From contig NZ_CP061314.1 of assembly GCF_018688255.1 (NCBI RefSeq), positions 558,001 through 622,000 of the forward strand: a stretch of DNA of 64,000 nucleotides, written 5' to 3'. Both the position numbers and the translations under genes were made by a program. This document shows, piece after piece, positions 45,438 to 54,259 of the stretch (position 1 is the stretch's first letter; every line of letters starts with the position of its first letter). Below the pieces are notes generated by a model. That model saw only the letters and a list, made by a program, of their open reading frames with translations. It ran no database searches and was not told where the DNA came from. The stretch is from Polynucleobacter corsicus. Lineage in GTDB: Bacteria > Pseudomonadota > Gammaproteobacteria > Burkholderiales > Burkholderiaceae.

Positions 45438-46219
45438 ACTTCTTCCATGCCGCCAACTACTTGGCTAAAGCCGTTATCGACATAAATGATTTCAGCGGTG
45501 ATGCCGTTTGCTAAATCAGACAATAGGAAAGCGGCGGTATTTCCAACATCATCAATCGTGACATTGCGACGCATGGGGGCAGTCTGTTCAACTGCCTCCA
45601 AAATCTTGCCGAACCCTTTAATGCCAGCAGCGGCCAAAGTTTTAATCGGGCCAGCAGAGATTCCATTGGCGCGAATGCCTTTGGGTCCAACTGAGCCAGC
45701 GATGTAGCGTACCGAGGCTTCAAGTGAGGCCTTAGCAAGTCCCATGGTGTTGTAGTTGGGAACGTTACGTAAGCTGCCGAGGTAAGTTAGTGTCAACAAG
45801 GAAGATTTGTCGCGCAACATAGGCAAAGCTTCTTTTGCCATCGCCGGAAAGCTGTAAGCCGAGATGTCATGAGCGATTTTGAAGCCTTCGCGAGAAAGAC
45901 CTTCTAAAAAGTCTCCAGCAATCGCTTCACGCGGTGCAAAGCCAATCGCATGGACAAAGCCATCAAACTGCGGCCAAGTCTTAGCCAAATCCTTAAAAAG
46001 GGCGGAAATCTGCTCATCGCTGCCAACGTCGCAGTCAAAAATCAGTTCGGTATTGAATTCTTTAGCGAAATCGACAATGCGGTCTTTGAAGCGCTCGCCA
46101 ACGTAGGTAAAGGCCAGTTCAGCCCCTTCGCGGTGGCATGCCTTGGCAATACCGTAGGCAATAGAGCGGTTAGAGAGAAGTCCTGTAATCAGGATTTTTT
46201 TGCCGGAGAGAAAGCCCAT
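45434..46219 (-). CDS. fabI: Enoyl-[acyl-carrier-protein] reductase (NADH), FabI
   Basis: A 261-residue short-chain dehydrogenase that does the last reduction in each fatty-acid elongation cycle. The Rossmann start ILITGLLSNRSIAYGIA, the catalytic Y146, Y156 and K163 in TYLGSLRNVPNYNTMGLAKAS, and SAGPIKTLAAAGI match FabI. It is the triclosan target type, not FabV or FabL. It is divergent from yejA (50 bases) and overlaps chrA. Confidence 0.96.
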   Translation of the reverse strand: MGFLSGKKILITGLLSNRSIAYGIAKACHREGAELAFTYVGERFKDRIVDFAKEFNTELIFDCDVGSDEQISALFKDLAKTWPQFDGFVHAIGFAPREAIAGDFLEGLSREGFKIAHDISAYSFPAMAKEALPMLRDKSSLLTLTYLGSLRNVPNYNTMGLAKASLEASVRYIAGSVGPKGIRANGISAGPIKTLAAAGIKGFGKILEAVEQTAPMRRNVTIDDVGNTAAFLLSDLANGITAEIIYVDNGFSQVVGGMEEV

Positions 46220-46269
46220 GTTGTTTCCTTTACTTCAAATATGATTAGCTATCTACAATTGTTGCATAT

Positions 46270-48138
46270 ATGCCCACCCTAAACCCCATTCGCCAAATAG
46301 CCCATTTCTTGCTGCTAGCCATGCTAGTGGGGCTTGGGGCCAATGTAGCGCAGGCAGCCCAAGGGATTTCCCAGTATGGCAAGCCTAAATATGCTGAAGG
46401 ATTTGCCCATTTTGATTACGTGAATCCTCATGCCCCTAGGGGAGGTACCCTCACTTTACCTAACCCAGGGCAAAGAACCAGTTTTGATAAGTTCAATCCT
46501 TTTACTCTGCGAGGTGTAACGGCGCCCGGAATTGAATTGATGTTTGAATCTTTGGCCGAGGGAAGTGCTGATGAGGTATCCAGCATTTATGGTTTGCTTG
46601 CTGAAGATATTGCTGTTGCCCAAGACCATAAGTCGGTAACGTTTCGTATTCGTCCTGAAGCCAAGTTTTCTGATGGTAGCCCAGTCTTAGCTGCAGATGT
46701 GAAACATAGCTTTGATGTATTAATGAGTGGTAAAGCGCATCCACGCTATAGAACCACCTTCGCAGATATCAAAGAAGCGGTTGTGTTATCAGATCGAGCA
46801 GTGCGTTTTGATTTCAAAAACAACAATACAGAATTGCCTATTTTGGCGGGAACGCTCCCTATCTTTTCTCGTAACTGGGGAAAGAAGCCGGACGGCACGA
46901 TCATTCCTTTTGAGAAGATTGCATTTGAAGCACCATTGGGTAGTGGGCCTTATCTCATTGAATCCTTTAAAGCTGGTAAATCCATTGTCTATAAGCGAAA
47001 CCCGCAATATTGGGCCGATCAATTAAGTAAGCCTTTAAATGTCCGCGTTGGTTTTTATAACTTTGAGCGCGTGCTTTACAAACTCTACAGTGATGATGCT
47101 GTTCGTCTAGAGGCCTTCAAAGCCGGGGAGTTCGACGCTATCGTTGAATACCGCGCCAAGATCTGGGCTAAGGGTTATGTGGGCTCCAAGTTTGATAACG
47201 GCACCCTACTGAGGAAGGCATTCCTCAATCACAATGGGGCAGGGATGCAGGGTTTTGCAATGAACCTTCGTCGCCCCATCTTTAAGGATGCTCGAGTACG
47301 TGAAGCTTTGGGTTACGCCTTAGATTTTGAATGGCTCAATCGCCAAATTTTTTATGATCAATACAGTCGTATCAATAGCTACTTTCAGAATAGCGATTTG
47401 AGTGCGAATTTTGATGGACCGCGTAAGCCCACTGAAGCAGAGCTAAAGCTGCTAAGACCATTAAAAACAAAGTATCCACAATGGGTGCCTGATGCGGTAT
47501 TTGATTCAATGCCCCCAGCCCCCTCCACCAAGTCACCAGACAGCCTACGTCAGAATTTAAAGAAAGCCCGCGAACTACTGATGCATGCTGGCTGGCAGTA
47601 TCGCGATGGCGCATTGCGCAATGAAAAGGGAGAGCTATTTCGTTTTGAGATGGTGGAAGATGGCGGATTCTTTCTGAGGGTAATTTCGGCTTATGTTCGC
47701 AATCTAGAGAAGTTGGGAGTTCAGGTGGATATTCGAACTAGTGACTTTGCCCTTCATCAAAAGCGGATGAATGAATTTGATTTTGATATGACAACAGTTC
47801 GTTTCCCAGATTCACAAAATCCTGGGAATGAATTATGGGATCGCTTTGGTAGTCAGGCTGCCAAAGAAAAAGGGTCAGATAATGTCATTGGCATTCAGTC
47901 ACCAGTAGTGGATGCCTTGATTCAGGAAATTACTAAAGCACAAAATCGCGAGGAGTTACGTGCCGCTACGAGAGCCTTAGATCGCGTGCTCTGGAATAGT
48001 TATTACATCATTCCACAGTGGTACAACCCAACGCACCGTGTTGCCTATCGCAAAGAGATGCGCTATCCAGAACCTCCCTTGTACTACTCAGCGGAGCCTT
48101 GGATTATCCAAAACTGGTGGAAAGAGGAGGCTAAATAA
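46270..48138 (+). CDS. yejA: Periplasmic peptide-binding protein of ABC transporter (YejA)
   Basis: A 622-residue solute receptor of the SBP_bac_5 family, with a signal peptide (about 1-29, ending NVAQAAQG). The mature start GISQYGKPKYAEGFAHFDYVNPHAPRGG and VTFRIRPEAKFSDGSPV are typical of YejA-type receptors, which in E. coli import microcin C and oligopeptides. It heads an operon yejABEF, with one-base and four-base overlaps between genes. No clear ribosome site precedes ATG 46270. Confidence 0.92.
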   Translation: MPTLNPIRQIAHFLLLAMLVGLGANVAQAAQGISQYGKPKYAEGFAHFDYVNPHAPRGGTLTLPNPGQRTSFDKFNPFTLRGVTAPGIELMFESLAEGSADEVSSIYGLLAEDIAVAQDHKSVTFRIRPEAKFSDGSPVLAADVKHSFDVLMSGKAHPRYRTTFADIKEAVVLSDRAVRFDFKNNNTELPILAGTLPIFSRNWGKKPDGTIIPFEKIAFEAPLGSGPYLIESFKAGKSIVYKRNPQYWADQLSKPLNVRVGFYNFERVLYKLYSDDAVRLEAFKAGEFDAIVEYRAKIWAKGYVGSKFDNGTLLRKAFLNHNGAGMQGFAMNLRRPIFKDARVREALGYALDFEWLNRQIFYDQYSRINSYFQNSDLSANFDGPRKPTEAELKLLRPLKTKYPQWVPDAVFDSMPPAPSTKSPDSLRQNLKKARELLMHAGWQYRDGALRNEKGELFRFEMVEDGGFFLRVISAYVRNLEKLGVQVDIRTSDFALHQKRMNEFDFDMTTVRFPDSQNPGNELWDRFGSQAAKEKGSDNVIGIQSPVVDALIQEITKAQNREELRAATRALDRVLWNSYYIIPQWYNPTHRVAYRKEMRYPEPPLYYSAEPWIIQNWWKEEAK

Positions 48139-49214
48139 TGCAAGGTCAAATGCGCGCCTATATCTTTAAACGCCTACTGTTAATGATCCCTACCTTATTG
48201 GGCGTACTGACCTTGACCTTTGCAGTCGTGCAATTTGTACCCGGCGGCCCAGTAGAGCAGATGGTCTTGGAATTAAAAGGCAAGGGTGCTGGAGCAACTG
48301 GTGGATCAGAGTCATCCGGTGCTGGAGCAACCTATCGCGGGCGTCAAGGTGTTGATGCGCAACGCTTGGAAGAGGTTAAAGCGCTCTATGGATTTGATAA
48401 GCCGCCAGTAGAGCGTTATTTCATGATGTTGGGGCGTTTTGCCAGATTCGATTTAGGTCAAAGCTATTACCAGCACGAAAGCGTCTGGGGCTTAGTAATT
48501 TCTAAGTTACCCGTATCGATCAGTATTGGTTTGTGGACCTTCTTCATCACGTATTTGGTTTCGATTCCACTGGGTATTGCGAAAGCAGTGCGCGATGGCT
48601 CTCGCTTTGATGCAGTTACTAGCAGCTTCATCTTGGTCGGCTATGCCATTCCAGGATTTGTATTGGGGGTACTCCTCCTTGTCCTTTTTGGCGGCGGCAG
48701 TTTTTTACAAATCTTTCCACTACGCGGACTGACTTCAGATAACTGGAGTGAACTCAGCATGATGGGTAAGGTAATGGATTATTTATGGCATTTGGTTTTG
48801 CCGATCACCGCTTCTGTTTTAGGTAGCTTTGCCGTGATTACCATGCTGACGAAAAACTCCTTTTTAGAAGAGATTCGCAAACAGTATGTATTGACTGCGA
48901 GAGCTAAAGGCCTCACCGAAAAACAAGTGCTGTGGAAGCATGTGTTCCGCAATGCGCTCCTTCCTTTAGTAACTGGATTTCCGGCGGCATTTATTGGCGC
49001 CTTCTTTACAGGCTCGCTACTGATTGAAACCCTATTTTCTTTAGATGGGCTCGGTTTACTTTCTTACGAGTCTGTGATGCGACGTGACTACCCAGTAGTT
49101 TTCGGAACACTTTATCTTTTCACGCTGATTGGTTTGTTTACAAAGTTGATTTCGGATCTTTGCTATGTCTACATTGATCCACGCATCCAGTTTGGTGCGG
49201 GAGGCGGCTCATGA
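48138..49214 (+). CDS. yejB: Peptide ABC transporter permease YejB
   Basis: A 358-residue permease with the DppB-like start IFKRLLLMIPTLLGVLTLTFAVVQFVPGGPVEQM split by a glycine- and serine-rich insert (about 45-65) found in YejB-type proteins. The EAA loop lies in TARAKGLTEKQVLWKHVFRNAL. Its start codon shares the last base of the yejA stop, so the two are coupled. It forms the inner-membrane channel with YejE. Confidence 0.93.
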   Translation: MQGQMRAYIFKRLLLMIPTLLGVLTLTFAVVQFVPGGPVEQMVLELKGKGAGATGGSESSGAGATYRGRQGVDAQRLEEVKALYGFDKPPVERYFMMLGRFARFDLGQSYYQHESVWGLVISKLPVSISIGLWTFFITYLVSIPLGIAKAVRDGSRFDAVTSSFILVGYAIPGFVLGVLLLVLFGGGSFLQIFPLRGLTSDNWSELSMMGKVMDYLWHLVLPITASVLGSFAVITMLTKNSFLEEIRKQYVLTARAKGLTEKQVLWKHVFRNALLPLVTGFPAAFIGAFFTGSLLIETLFSLDGLGLLSYESVMRRDYPVVFGTLYLFTLIGLFTKLISDLCYVYIDPRIQFGAGGGS

Positions 49215-50236
49215 GTCGCTGGCATCGTTTTAAAAATAGTCGCATGGGTTATGCCAGTCTTTGGATTTTCATGATCCTCTTTGGTCTCTCCATGGGTGCT
49301 GAGCTGATTGCGAATGACAAACCTTGGATAGTGCGCTACGAAGGGAAATTCTATTTCCCAATTGTGAAGTCACAACCTGAGCGAGTCTTTGGCGGTGACT
49401 TTGCGACCCCAACCGATTTTTTAGATCCGGATATTCGTCACAACATCACCAGCAATGGTAATTGGGTAATTTACCCACCCATTCCTTACAGCTATGAGAC
49501 GCTCAATTACTTCTCAAAAGCACCTAATCCTGCACCACCATCGTTTGATAACTGGTTAGGCACTGATGATCGTGGGCGCGATGTCTTATCGCGTTTAATT
49601 TATGGTTTTCGCCTGTCGATTTTGTTTGGCTTAGCGCTCACCATTGTTGGTGTCAGCGTAGGCATCATCACCGGTTCTTTAATGGGATTCTTTGGTGGCA
49701 AGTTTGATCTGGTTTCTCAACGCTTGATTGAGATTTGGTCGGCGATGCCAGAGTTATATCTACTTATCATCTTTGCCTCTATCTTTAACCCGAGTATTTG
49801 GCTCTTGATTATTCTGCTGGCAGCATTTGGTTGGATGGGTTTGTCTGATTATGTGCGCGCAGAGTTTTTTCGTAATCGCGCGCTAGAGTACGTTCGTGCA
49901 GCCCGAGCATTGGGCTTAACGAATCTACAAATTATGCGCCGTCATATTCTGCCCAACAGTCTGACTCCTGTTATTACCTTCCTTCCCTTCAGAATGAGTG
50001 CGGCGATCTTGTCGCTCACCAGTTTAGATTTCCTGGGTTTAGGTGTGCCACCAGGAACACCTAGTCTTGGTGAATTGCTCTCCCAAGGTAAAAGTAATTT
50101 AGATGCGTGGTGGATTTCACTATCGACCTTCGTTGTTTTGGTGGCCACCTTACTTCTGCTCACTTTTATGGGCGAGGCCTTGCGGGATGCCTTTGATTCT
50201 CGTAAGTCAGGCGCTATGAGTGGGGGTCGCTCATGA
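49211..50236 (+). CDS. yejE: Peptide ABC transporter permease YejE
   Basis: A 341-residue DppC-type permease. After the first helix it has the large periplasmic segment typical of YejE (WIVRYEGKFYFPIVKSQ), then WLGTDDRGRDVLSRLIYGFRLSI and the EAA loop RAARALGLTNLQIMRRHILPNSLTP. It overlaps yejB and yejF by four bases each. Together with YejB it forms the translocation pathway. Confidence 0.94.
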   Translation: MSRWHRFKNSRMGYASLWIFMILFGLSMGAELIANDKPWIVRYEGKFYFPIVKSQPERVFGGDFATPTDFLDPDIRHNITSNGNWVIYPPIPYSYETLNYFSKAPNPAPPSFDNWLGTDDRGRDVLSRLIYGFRLSILFGLALTIVGVSVGIITGSLMGFFGGKFDLVSQRLIEIWSAMPELYLLIIFASIFNPSIWLLIILLAAFGWMGLSDYVRAEFFRNRALEYVRAARALGLTNLQIMRRHILPNSLTPVITFLPFRMSAAILSLTSLDFLGLGVPPGTPSLGELLSQGKSNLDAWWISLSTFVVLVATLLLLTFMGEALRDAFDSRKSGAMSGGRS

Positions 50237-51912
50237 GTGACAAGACTAATTTAAATAAACCAGTAATTCCTTTACTGCGCTATGAAGATTTCTCAATTTC
50301 GTTTGGTTCGGGACGGCGTGAAAAATTTGCCGTCAACCATCTGGATCTAGAGATTGGTGTGGGTGAGCGCGTTGCCCTAGTTGGAGAGTCTGGTTCAGGC
50401 AAGACGCTGACTGCCCTAGCGCCTCTGCGTCTTGAGCCTGAGGGTGCAAAAACATCCGGCCGAATTTTGTGGGGTGGCAAGAGTGCAGATGCTGGTAATC
50501 CTTCAGTGAATTTGCTGGATTTACCCATACAAGCTATTCGTGAGATTCGGGGTCGTGAGATTGCGATGGTGTTTCAGGAACCGATGACTGCACTCAACCC
50601 TTTATTCACTATCGGCAATCAGATTGTTGAGGCAGTGCAGATTGATGAGCCATTGATCTCCCAGGCCGACGGAATGTCTGCTGCAATTGAGCTGCTCAAG
50701 AAAACTGGCATTCCTGAGCCAGAGAAGCGCTTCCACTCCTATCCACACCAATTATCTGGTGGACAACGTCAACGCGCCATGATTGCCATGGCCTTAGCGT
50801 GTAAGCCAAGATTACTTATTGCGGATGAGCCTACTACCGCTCTAGACGTAAGCTTGCGTTTGCAGATTTTGGATTTACTCAAAGAATTGCAAGAAGAGTC
50901 TAAAGATCATGGTGGCATGGCAATCCTGTTGATTACACATGATCTCAACTTGGTTAAGCATTTTGCTCAGCGCGTTGCCGTTCTCAATCAGGGCAATCTG
51001 ATGGAGGTCGGGACTACAAAGCAAGTCTTTGTGCATCCAGATAACGCGTATACAAAAGCCTTAGTCAACAGTGTTCCGGTGCGGGATTTAGCGCCAGTAA
51101 TGCCTTTGGCACCCGTCTTATTAAAGACAGAGAACTTATCTGTCTCTTATCCGGGTACAGAGTCTAGCTCTTGGTTTAGAAAAGCTCCACGTCATCAAGT
51201 GTTGCGTAAGGTTGGCTTTGAGCTAAAGCAGGGGCAAACTATCGGCGTAATTGGTGAGTCTGGTTCAGGTAAGACCACCTTAGGTATGGCGGTTTTAGGT
51301 TTATTGGGTGATTCTGCGGCTGAGATCACGGGCGCAGTAGATGTGCTTGGTCAGGATTGGCAGAAGTTAAAACCATTAGAGCGCCGAGCCATGCGCTCAA
51401 GTTTGCAGGTCATTTTTCAAGATCCGTTTGGCTCACTTTCTCCGCGTATGAATGTGATGCAAATTGTTTCAGAGGGTTTGGATGTGCACTTTCCGAATTT
51501 GTCTGCAGCGGATCGTGAGTCCCGCGTCCTGGATATTTTGCGAGAGGTGGGAATTGATCGTTCTGCTCTCACGCGTTATCCCCATGAATTCTCGGGTGGC
51601 CAGAGGCAGCGCATTGCGATCGCTCGTGCTTTGATTCTGAAGCCGCAGATCTTGGTATTGGATGAGCCAACTTCGGCATTGGATGTATCGATTCAAAAAC
51701 AGGTGCTCGCCTTGCTAACTGAGCTCCAGAAAAAATACAACTTAGCCTATTTGATAATTAGCCATGATCTGGCGGTCATTCGGGCGATGTCGCACGAGGT
51801 GATGGTGCTCAAAGGGGGAAGGGTTGTGGAGTTTGGTGATACTGAGACTCTCATTAAGCACCCACGTCAGAGCTATACCCAAGAGTTGTTTGCGGCCGCT
51901 GAACTGACCTAA
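50233..51912 (+). CDS. yejF: Peptide ABC transporter dual ATPase YejF
   Basis: A 559-residue fusion of two ABC ATPase domains. Each has Walker A GESGSGKT, Q-loops in VFQEPMTALNP and IFQDPFGSLSP, signatures LSGGQRQR and FSGGQRQR, and Walker B with DEPTTALD and DEPTSALD. The arrangement is that of YejF, which replaces the separate DppD and DppF subunits. It is the last gene of the operon. Confidence 0.95.
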   Translation: MSDKTNLNKPVIPLLRYEDFSISFGSGRREKFAVNHLDLEIGVGERVALVGESGSGKTLTALAPLRLEPEGAKTSGRILWGGKSADAGNPSVNLLDLPIQAIREIRGREIAMVFQEPMTALNPLFTIGNQIVEAVQIDEPLISQADGMSAAIELLKKTGIPEPEKRFHSYPHQLSGGQRQRAMIAMALACKPRLLIADEPTTALDVSLRLQILDLLKELQEESKDHGGMAILLITHDLNLVKHFAQRVAVLNQGNLMEVGTTKQVFVHPDNAYTKALVNSVPVRDLAPVMPLAPVLLKTENLSVSYPGTESSSWFRKAPRHQVLRKVGFELKQGQTIGVIGESGSGKTTLGMAVLGLLGDSAAEITGAVDVLGQDWQKLKPLERRAMRSSLQVIFQDPFGSLSPRMNVMQIVSEGLDVHFPNLSAADRESRVLDILREVGIDRSALTRYPHEFSGGQRQRIAIARALILKPQILVLDEPTSALDVSIQKQVLALLTELQKKYNLAYLIISHDLAVIRAMSHEVMVLKGGRVVEFGDTETLIKHPRQSYTQELFAAAELT

Positions 51913-52015
51913 GACTTCCCTGAAATAGACCCCCTAAGGCGCTATATTGGTGCATTTACGCCCCATAATGGTAAATATTCTATTGAAAACAATAAGTTAG
52001 CTCTTGAGCTAGCAT

Positions 52016-52044
52016 TTGGTGACAGAGGCCTTTTTTGTTAGAAT
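52016..52044 (+). promoter_or_regulatory. Candidate promoter of the NlpC/P60-like gene
   Basis: TTGGTG at 52016-52021 and TAGAAT at 52039-52044 are separated by 17 bases. The expected start of transcription is at or within a base or two of the ATG at 52051, so the mRNA would be leaderless or nearly so; no ribosome site is visible before the ATG. Confidence 0.4.
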
Positions 52045-52050
52045 AGAGAA

Positions 52051-52713
52051 ATGTCCCTTAAAAAAGACCTCCTAACAATCGCTGTGCTGATTGCAATCAC
52101 CTTGGCTGCCAATCCTGCACGGGCTGCGGATGCTGTTGCTGATGCTGCAAAAGATCTGCCTGCAGAAGTTGCTAAAGAGACTCCCAAAGAAACCATGTTT
52201 CAGGCGGGTAAGTCTTACTTTGCTCGTGTGTCAGATCGTTTGGCAGACTCCGTTACCGGTAAATCAGATGAATTAATTAATCGCGCTATGGAAGTGATTG
52301 GCGTACGTTATCGCTGGGATGCAGAGTTACCGCAATCTGGTTTGGACGGCAGTAGTTTTGTTGGCTATGTTTTTAAAGATAAGCTGGGTTTTTTATTGCC
52401 ACGCAAATCTACTCAAATGAGCCGAGTGGGCAAACCGATTACTCGTGAAGAATTGCAACCTGGTGATTTAGTGTTCTTCAACACCATGCGTTTAACTTTC
52501 TCTCATGTCGGCATTTATGTTGGCGACAATAAATTCATTCACTCCCCATCTAAAGGTACCAGTGTGCGTGTAGACGACCTTGGCAGTCTTTACTGGGATA
52601 AGCGCTTTGATGGCGCTCGCCGCTTAGACGGCAGTGACAACCTGGGTGACGCAGAGCGTAGAGAGTTGTTGAATGAAGTGAATAAACTCAAGCGCAAATC
52701 TCGTAGCCTTTAA
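52051..52713 (+). CDS. NlpC/P60-like protein lacking the catalytic cysteine
   Basis: A 220-residue secreted protein with a signal peptide (1-25, ending ARAADA). The NlpC/P60 fold is clear from IGVRYRW, LQPGDLVFFNTMRLTFSHVGIYVGDNKFIHSP and the end WDKRFDGARRL. Family members are cell-wall endopeptidases with a Cys-His-polar triad, the cysteine lying in D-C-S-G. Here the place reads LDGSSFVGYVF: G100 replaces cysteine and S102 replaces glycine, and WGG upstream reads WDA. The histidines H152 and H164 remain. It is therefore predicted to be a non-catalytic relative that may bind or regulate. Confidence 0.85.
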   Translation: MSLKKDLLTIAVLIAITLAANPARAADAVADAAKDLPAEVAKETPKETMFQAGKSYFARVSDRLADSVTGKSDELINRAMEVIGVRYRWDAELPQSGLDGSSFVGYVFKDKLGFLLPRKSTQMSRVGKPITREELQPGDLVFFNTMRLTFSHVGIYVGDNKFIHSPSKGTSVRVDDLGSLYWDKRFDGARRLDGSDNLGDAERRELLNEVNKLKRKSRSL

Positions 52714-52724
52714 TTTGTATTTAG

Positions 52725-52997
52725 CTAAGCGAGTGTATGCTCCCTTAGCCATTCTTTTAGCGCTAAATCAATCTTAGTTTGCCATCCTGATCCCGATGCT
52801 TTAAATGCCTCGACTACATCGCTGGATAAGCGAATAGTTGTTGAGACTTTTGTTGGCAGAACTTGAGCCCCTCTCAGCTTTCGGGGGGCTAATTTAGCTT
52901 GCAGTGACTCTGGTAAGTCTTTAAATGTTTTTGACTTACTAAGTTCTTCAGCTGACCACTCGAAGTTTTCGTCATTAATTTTGGATTTGTTTTTCAT
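52725..52997 (-). CDS. brnA: BrnA-like antitoxin
   Basis: A 90-residue antitoxin of the BrnA family (PF14384), partner of BrnT. The C-terminal half has the ribbon-helix-helix pattern KVSTTIRLSSDVVEAFKAS and GWQTKIDLALKEWLREH. It follows the brnT frame with a 23-base overlap, the usual toxin-antitoxin order. It is intact although brnT is not, so it may persist as an autorepressor or antitoxin for related toxins. Confidence 0.88.
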   Translation of the reverse strand: MKNKSKINDENFEWSAEELSKSKTFKDLPESLQAKLAPRKLRGAQVLPTKVSTTIRLSSDVVEAFKASGSGWQTKIDLALKEWLREHTLA

Positions 52998-53249
52998 ATT
53001 CAGTGAGCTCCCGTTTATTTGCTTTTCTAAAGCTAATGACTCGTATTCCCTTTTCGGTCTCAGTAAAGACTAATGTGTGCAATCGACATCGCAAAAAACC
53101 GATTGCTCGTATTCTGATTTCCCCATAGTCTCTTCGTTCATCTATAGACAGTCTCGCACTCTCAAAATCAAATTCGATAACATCTTCAAATGAGAGGTTG
53201 CGCTCTATTAAATTCCTTTTGTTTTAAGATCATCATAGGTAATTTCCAT
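52975..53249 (-). pseudogene. brnT: brnT toxin gene with a one-base frameshift
   Basis: Read on the minus strand from ATG 53249, translation gives MEITYDDLKTKGI and stops. One base further along (at the A4 run, 53225-53222), the other frame continues as NKRNLIERNLSFEDVIEFDF and on to a BrnT-like end with FRKANKRELTEYE, stopping at 52975. Restoring one A joins the two into a complete BrnT of about 91 residues. The core keeps the RelE-like pattern IRAIGFLRCRLHTLVFTE. Either the gene is recently broken or the base was missed in sequencing. The run is not a canonical slippery heptamer, so programmed frameshifting seems unlikely. Confidence 0.8.
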
Positions 53250-53286
53250 ATATCTAATTGTAGTTACAATCAGATATATGGAAATT
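53241..53286. repeat. 46-bp palindrome at the brnTA promoter
   Basis: A near-perfect inverted repeat (one mismatched pair, at 53256/53271), centred between 53263 and 53264 with inner arms ATTGTA/TACAAT. It contains the brnT start codon on the left and a mirror-image ATGGAAATT on the right strand. Beyond it, the similarity continues with a one-base indel. It may be the BrnA operator. Confidence 0.75.
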
Positions 53287-53323
53287 TACCATGCTTATGA
53301 AATGGGGATGTGGAGAGGTGCTG

Positions 53324-54235
53324 CTACTTCAACTTTTCCCTAATCAGCGCCATTTGCTCCTGTGCAGCAACTTCACCAGCTAGGATGGCGGCATTTCTGG
53401 ATTTGAAGTCGCCGCTACTCATTTGCTTGAGGTGGGGCGTAATCACAATATCTGCGCTCTTAAGCTCATGCTGATTAATACTTCGCTGCATGATAGAGAT
53501 GGTTTGTTGCATAACGCCAAAGGTTCCGCTGGCATCTTGATGAATAGGCTCTGATGAGATGTTGACCGCAATCACCAGTGTTGCACCCATCTGCCTGGCA
53601 TAACTTACTGGTACTGGAGCAACCAAGCCGCCGTCAACATATTCTTTGCCGCTGATGACTGCGGGCTGGAATACGCCTGGAACACTGCAGGAGGCGCGTA
53701 CCGCTAGCCCTGTATTGCCAGAGCGAAACAAAGTACCTTTACCTGATTGCAGTTCAGTCGCCACAATTCCTAGGGGTATGCGCATTTGCTCGATAGACTT
53801 ATTTTGTACTTCACGATTCACCATGTTTTGAAGGGCATCCCCTTTAATCAGGCCTCCGAACCTTCCCGCAAAAGGCAGGCCCCAGTCGGCAATAGTTGCC
53901 TCATCAAGAGTTAAGGCGAGTCGATTGAGATCATTACCGGTGGCGCCTGAGGCAAGTAATGCTGCAATCACGCTTCCGGCACTACTGCCGACCACGATAT
54001 CGGGCCGAATACCTTGTGCCTCTAATGCCTTAATGACGCCCACGTGGGCAAAACCTCGGGCGGCACCTGCCCCTAAGACAAGGCCAATGACGGGCTTGCG
54101 ACTACTCATTAGGCTGCACCCGCTCAGGCTTGAACCCCCAATGAGAGCTCCTAAACCTAGGCCTAAGCCCAGAAAACGACGTCTTGTGTCGGCCTCGGGG
54201 GATAAAAGAGGGGGTAGGGCTGTAATTTCGTGCAT
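53324..54235 (-). CDS. Patatin-like phospholipase, predicted lipoprotein
   Basis: A 303-residue protein of the RssA/patatin group. The N-terminus carries a Tat-like TRRRFLGLGLG and a lipobox ending SLSGC (cysteine about 40). The oxyanion loop GLVLGAGAARGFAHVG, the nucleophile GSSAGS and the aspartate in YVDGGLVAP form the Ser-Asp dyad site. It should hydrolyse acyl esters of phospholipids or similar at the membrane. It is divergent from scpB. Confidence 0.9.
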   Translation of the reverse strand: MHEITALPPLLSPEADTRRRFLGLGLGLGALIGGSSLSGCSLMSSRKPVIGLVLGAGAARGFAHVGVIKALEAQGIRPDIVVGSSAGSVIAALLASGATGNDLNRLALTLDEATIADWGLPFAGRFGGLIKGDALQNMVNREVQNKSIEQMRIPLGIVATELQSGKGTLFRSGNTGLAVRASCSVPGVFQPAVISGKEYVDGGLVAPVPVSYARQMGATLVIAVNISSEPIHQDASGTFGVMQQTISIMQRSINQHELKSADIVITPHLKQMSSGDFKSRNAAILAGEVAAQEQMALIREKLK

Positions 54236-54259
54236 ATAGCTATTGTATTGAGCCTCCCT

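Noticed and set aside
53222..53225. Programmed -1 frameshift in brnT
   Set aside because: The site reads CTT AAA ACA, which is not an X-XXY-YYZ slippery heptamer, and BrnT genes are not known to use frameshifting.
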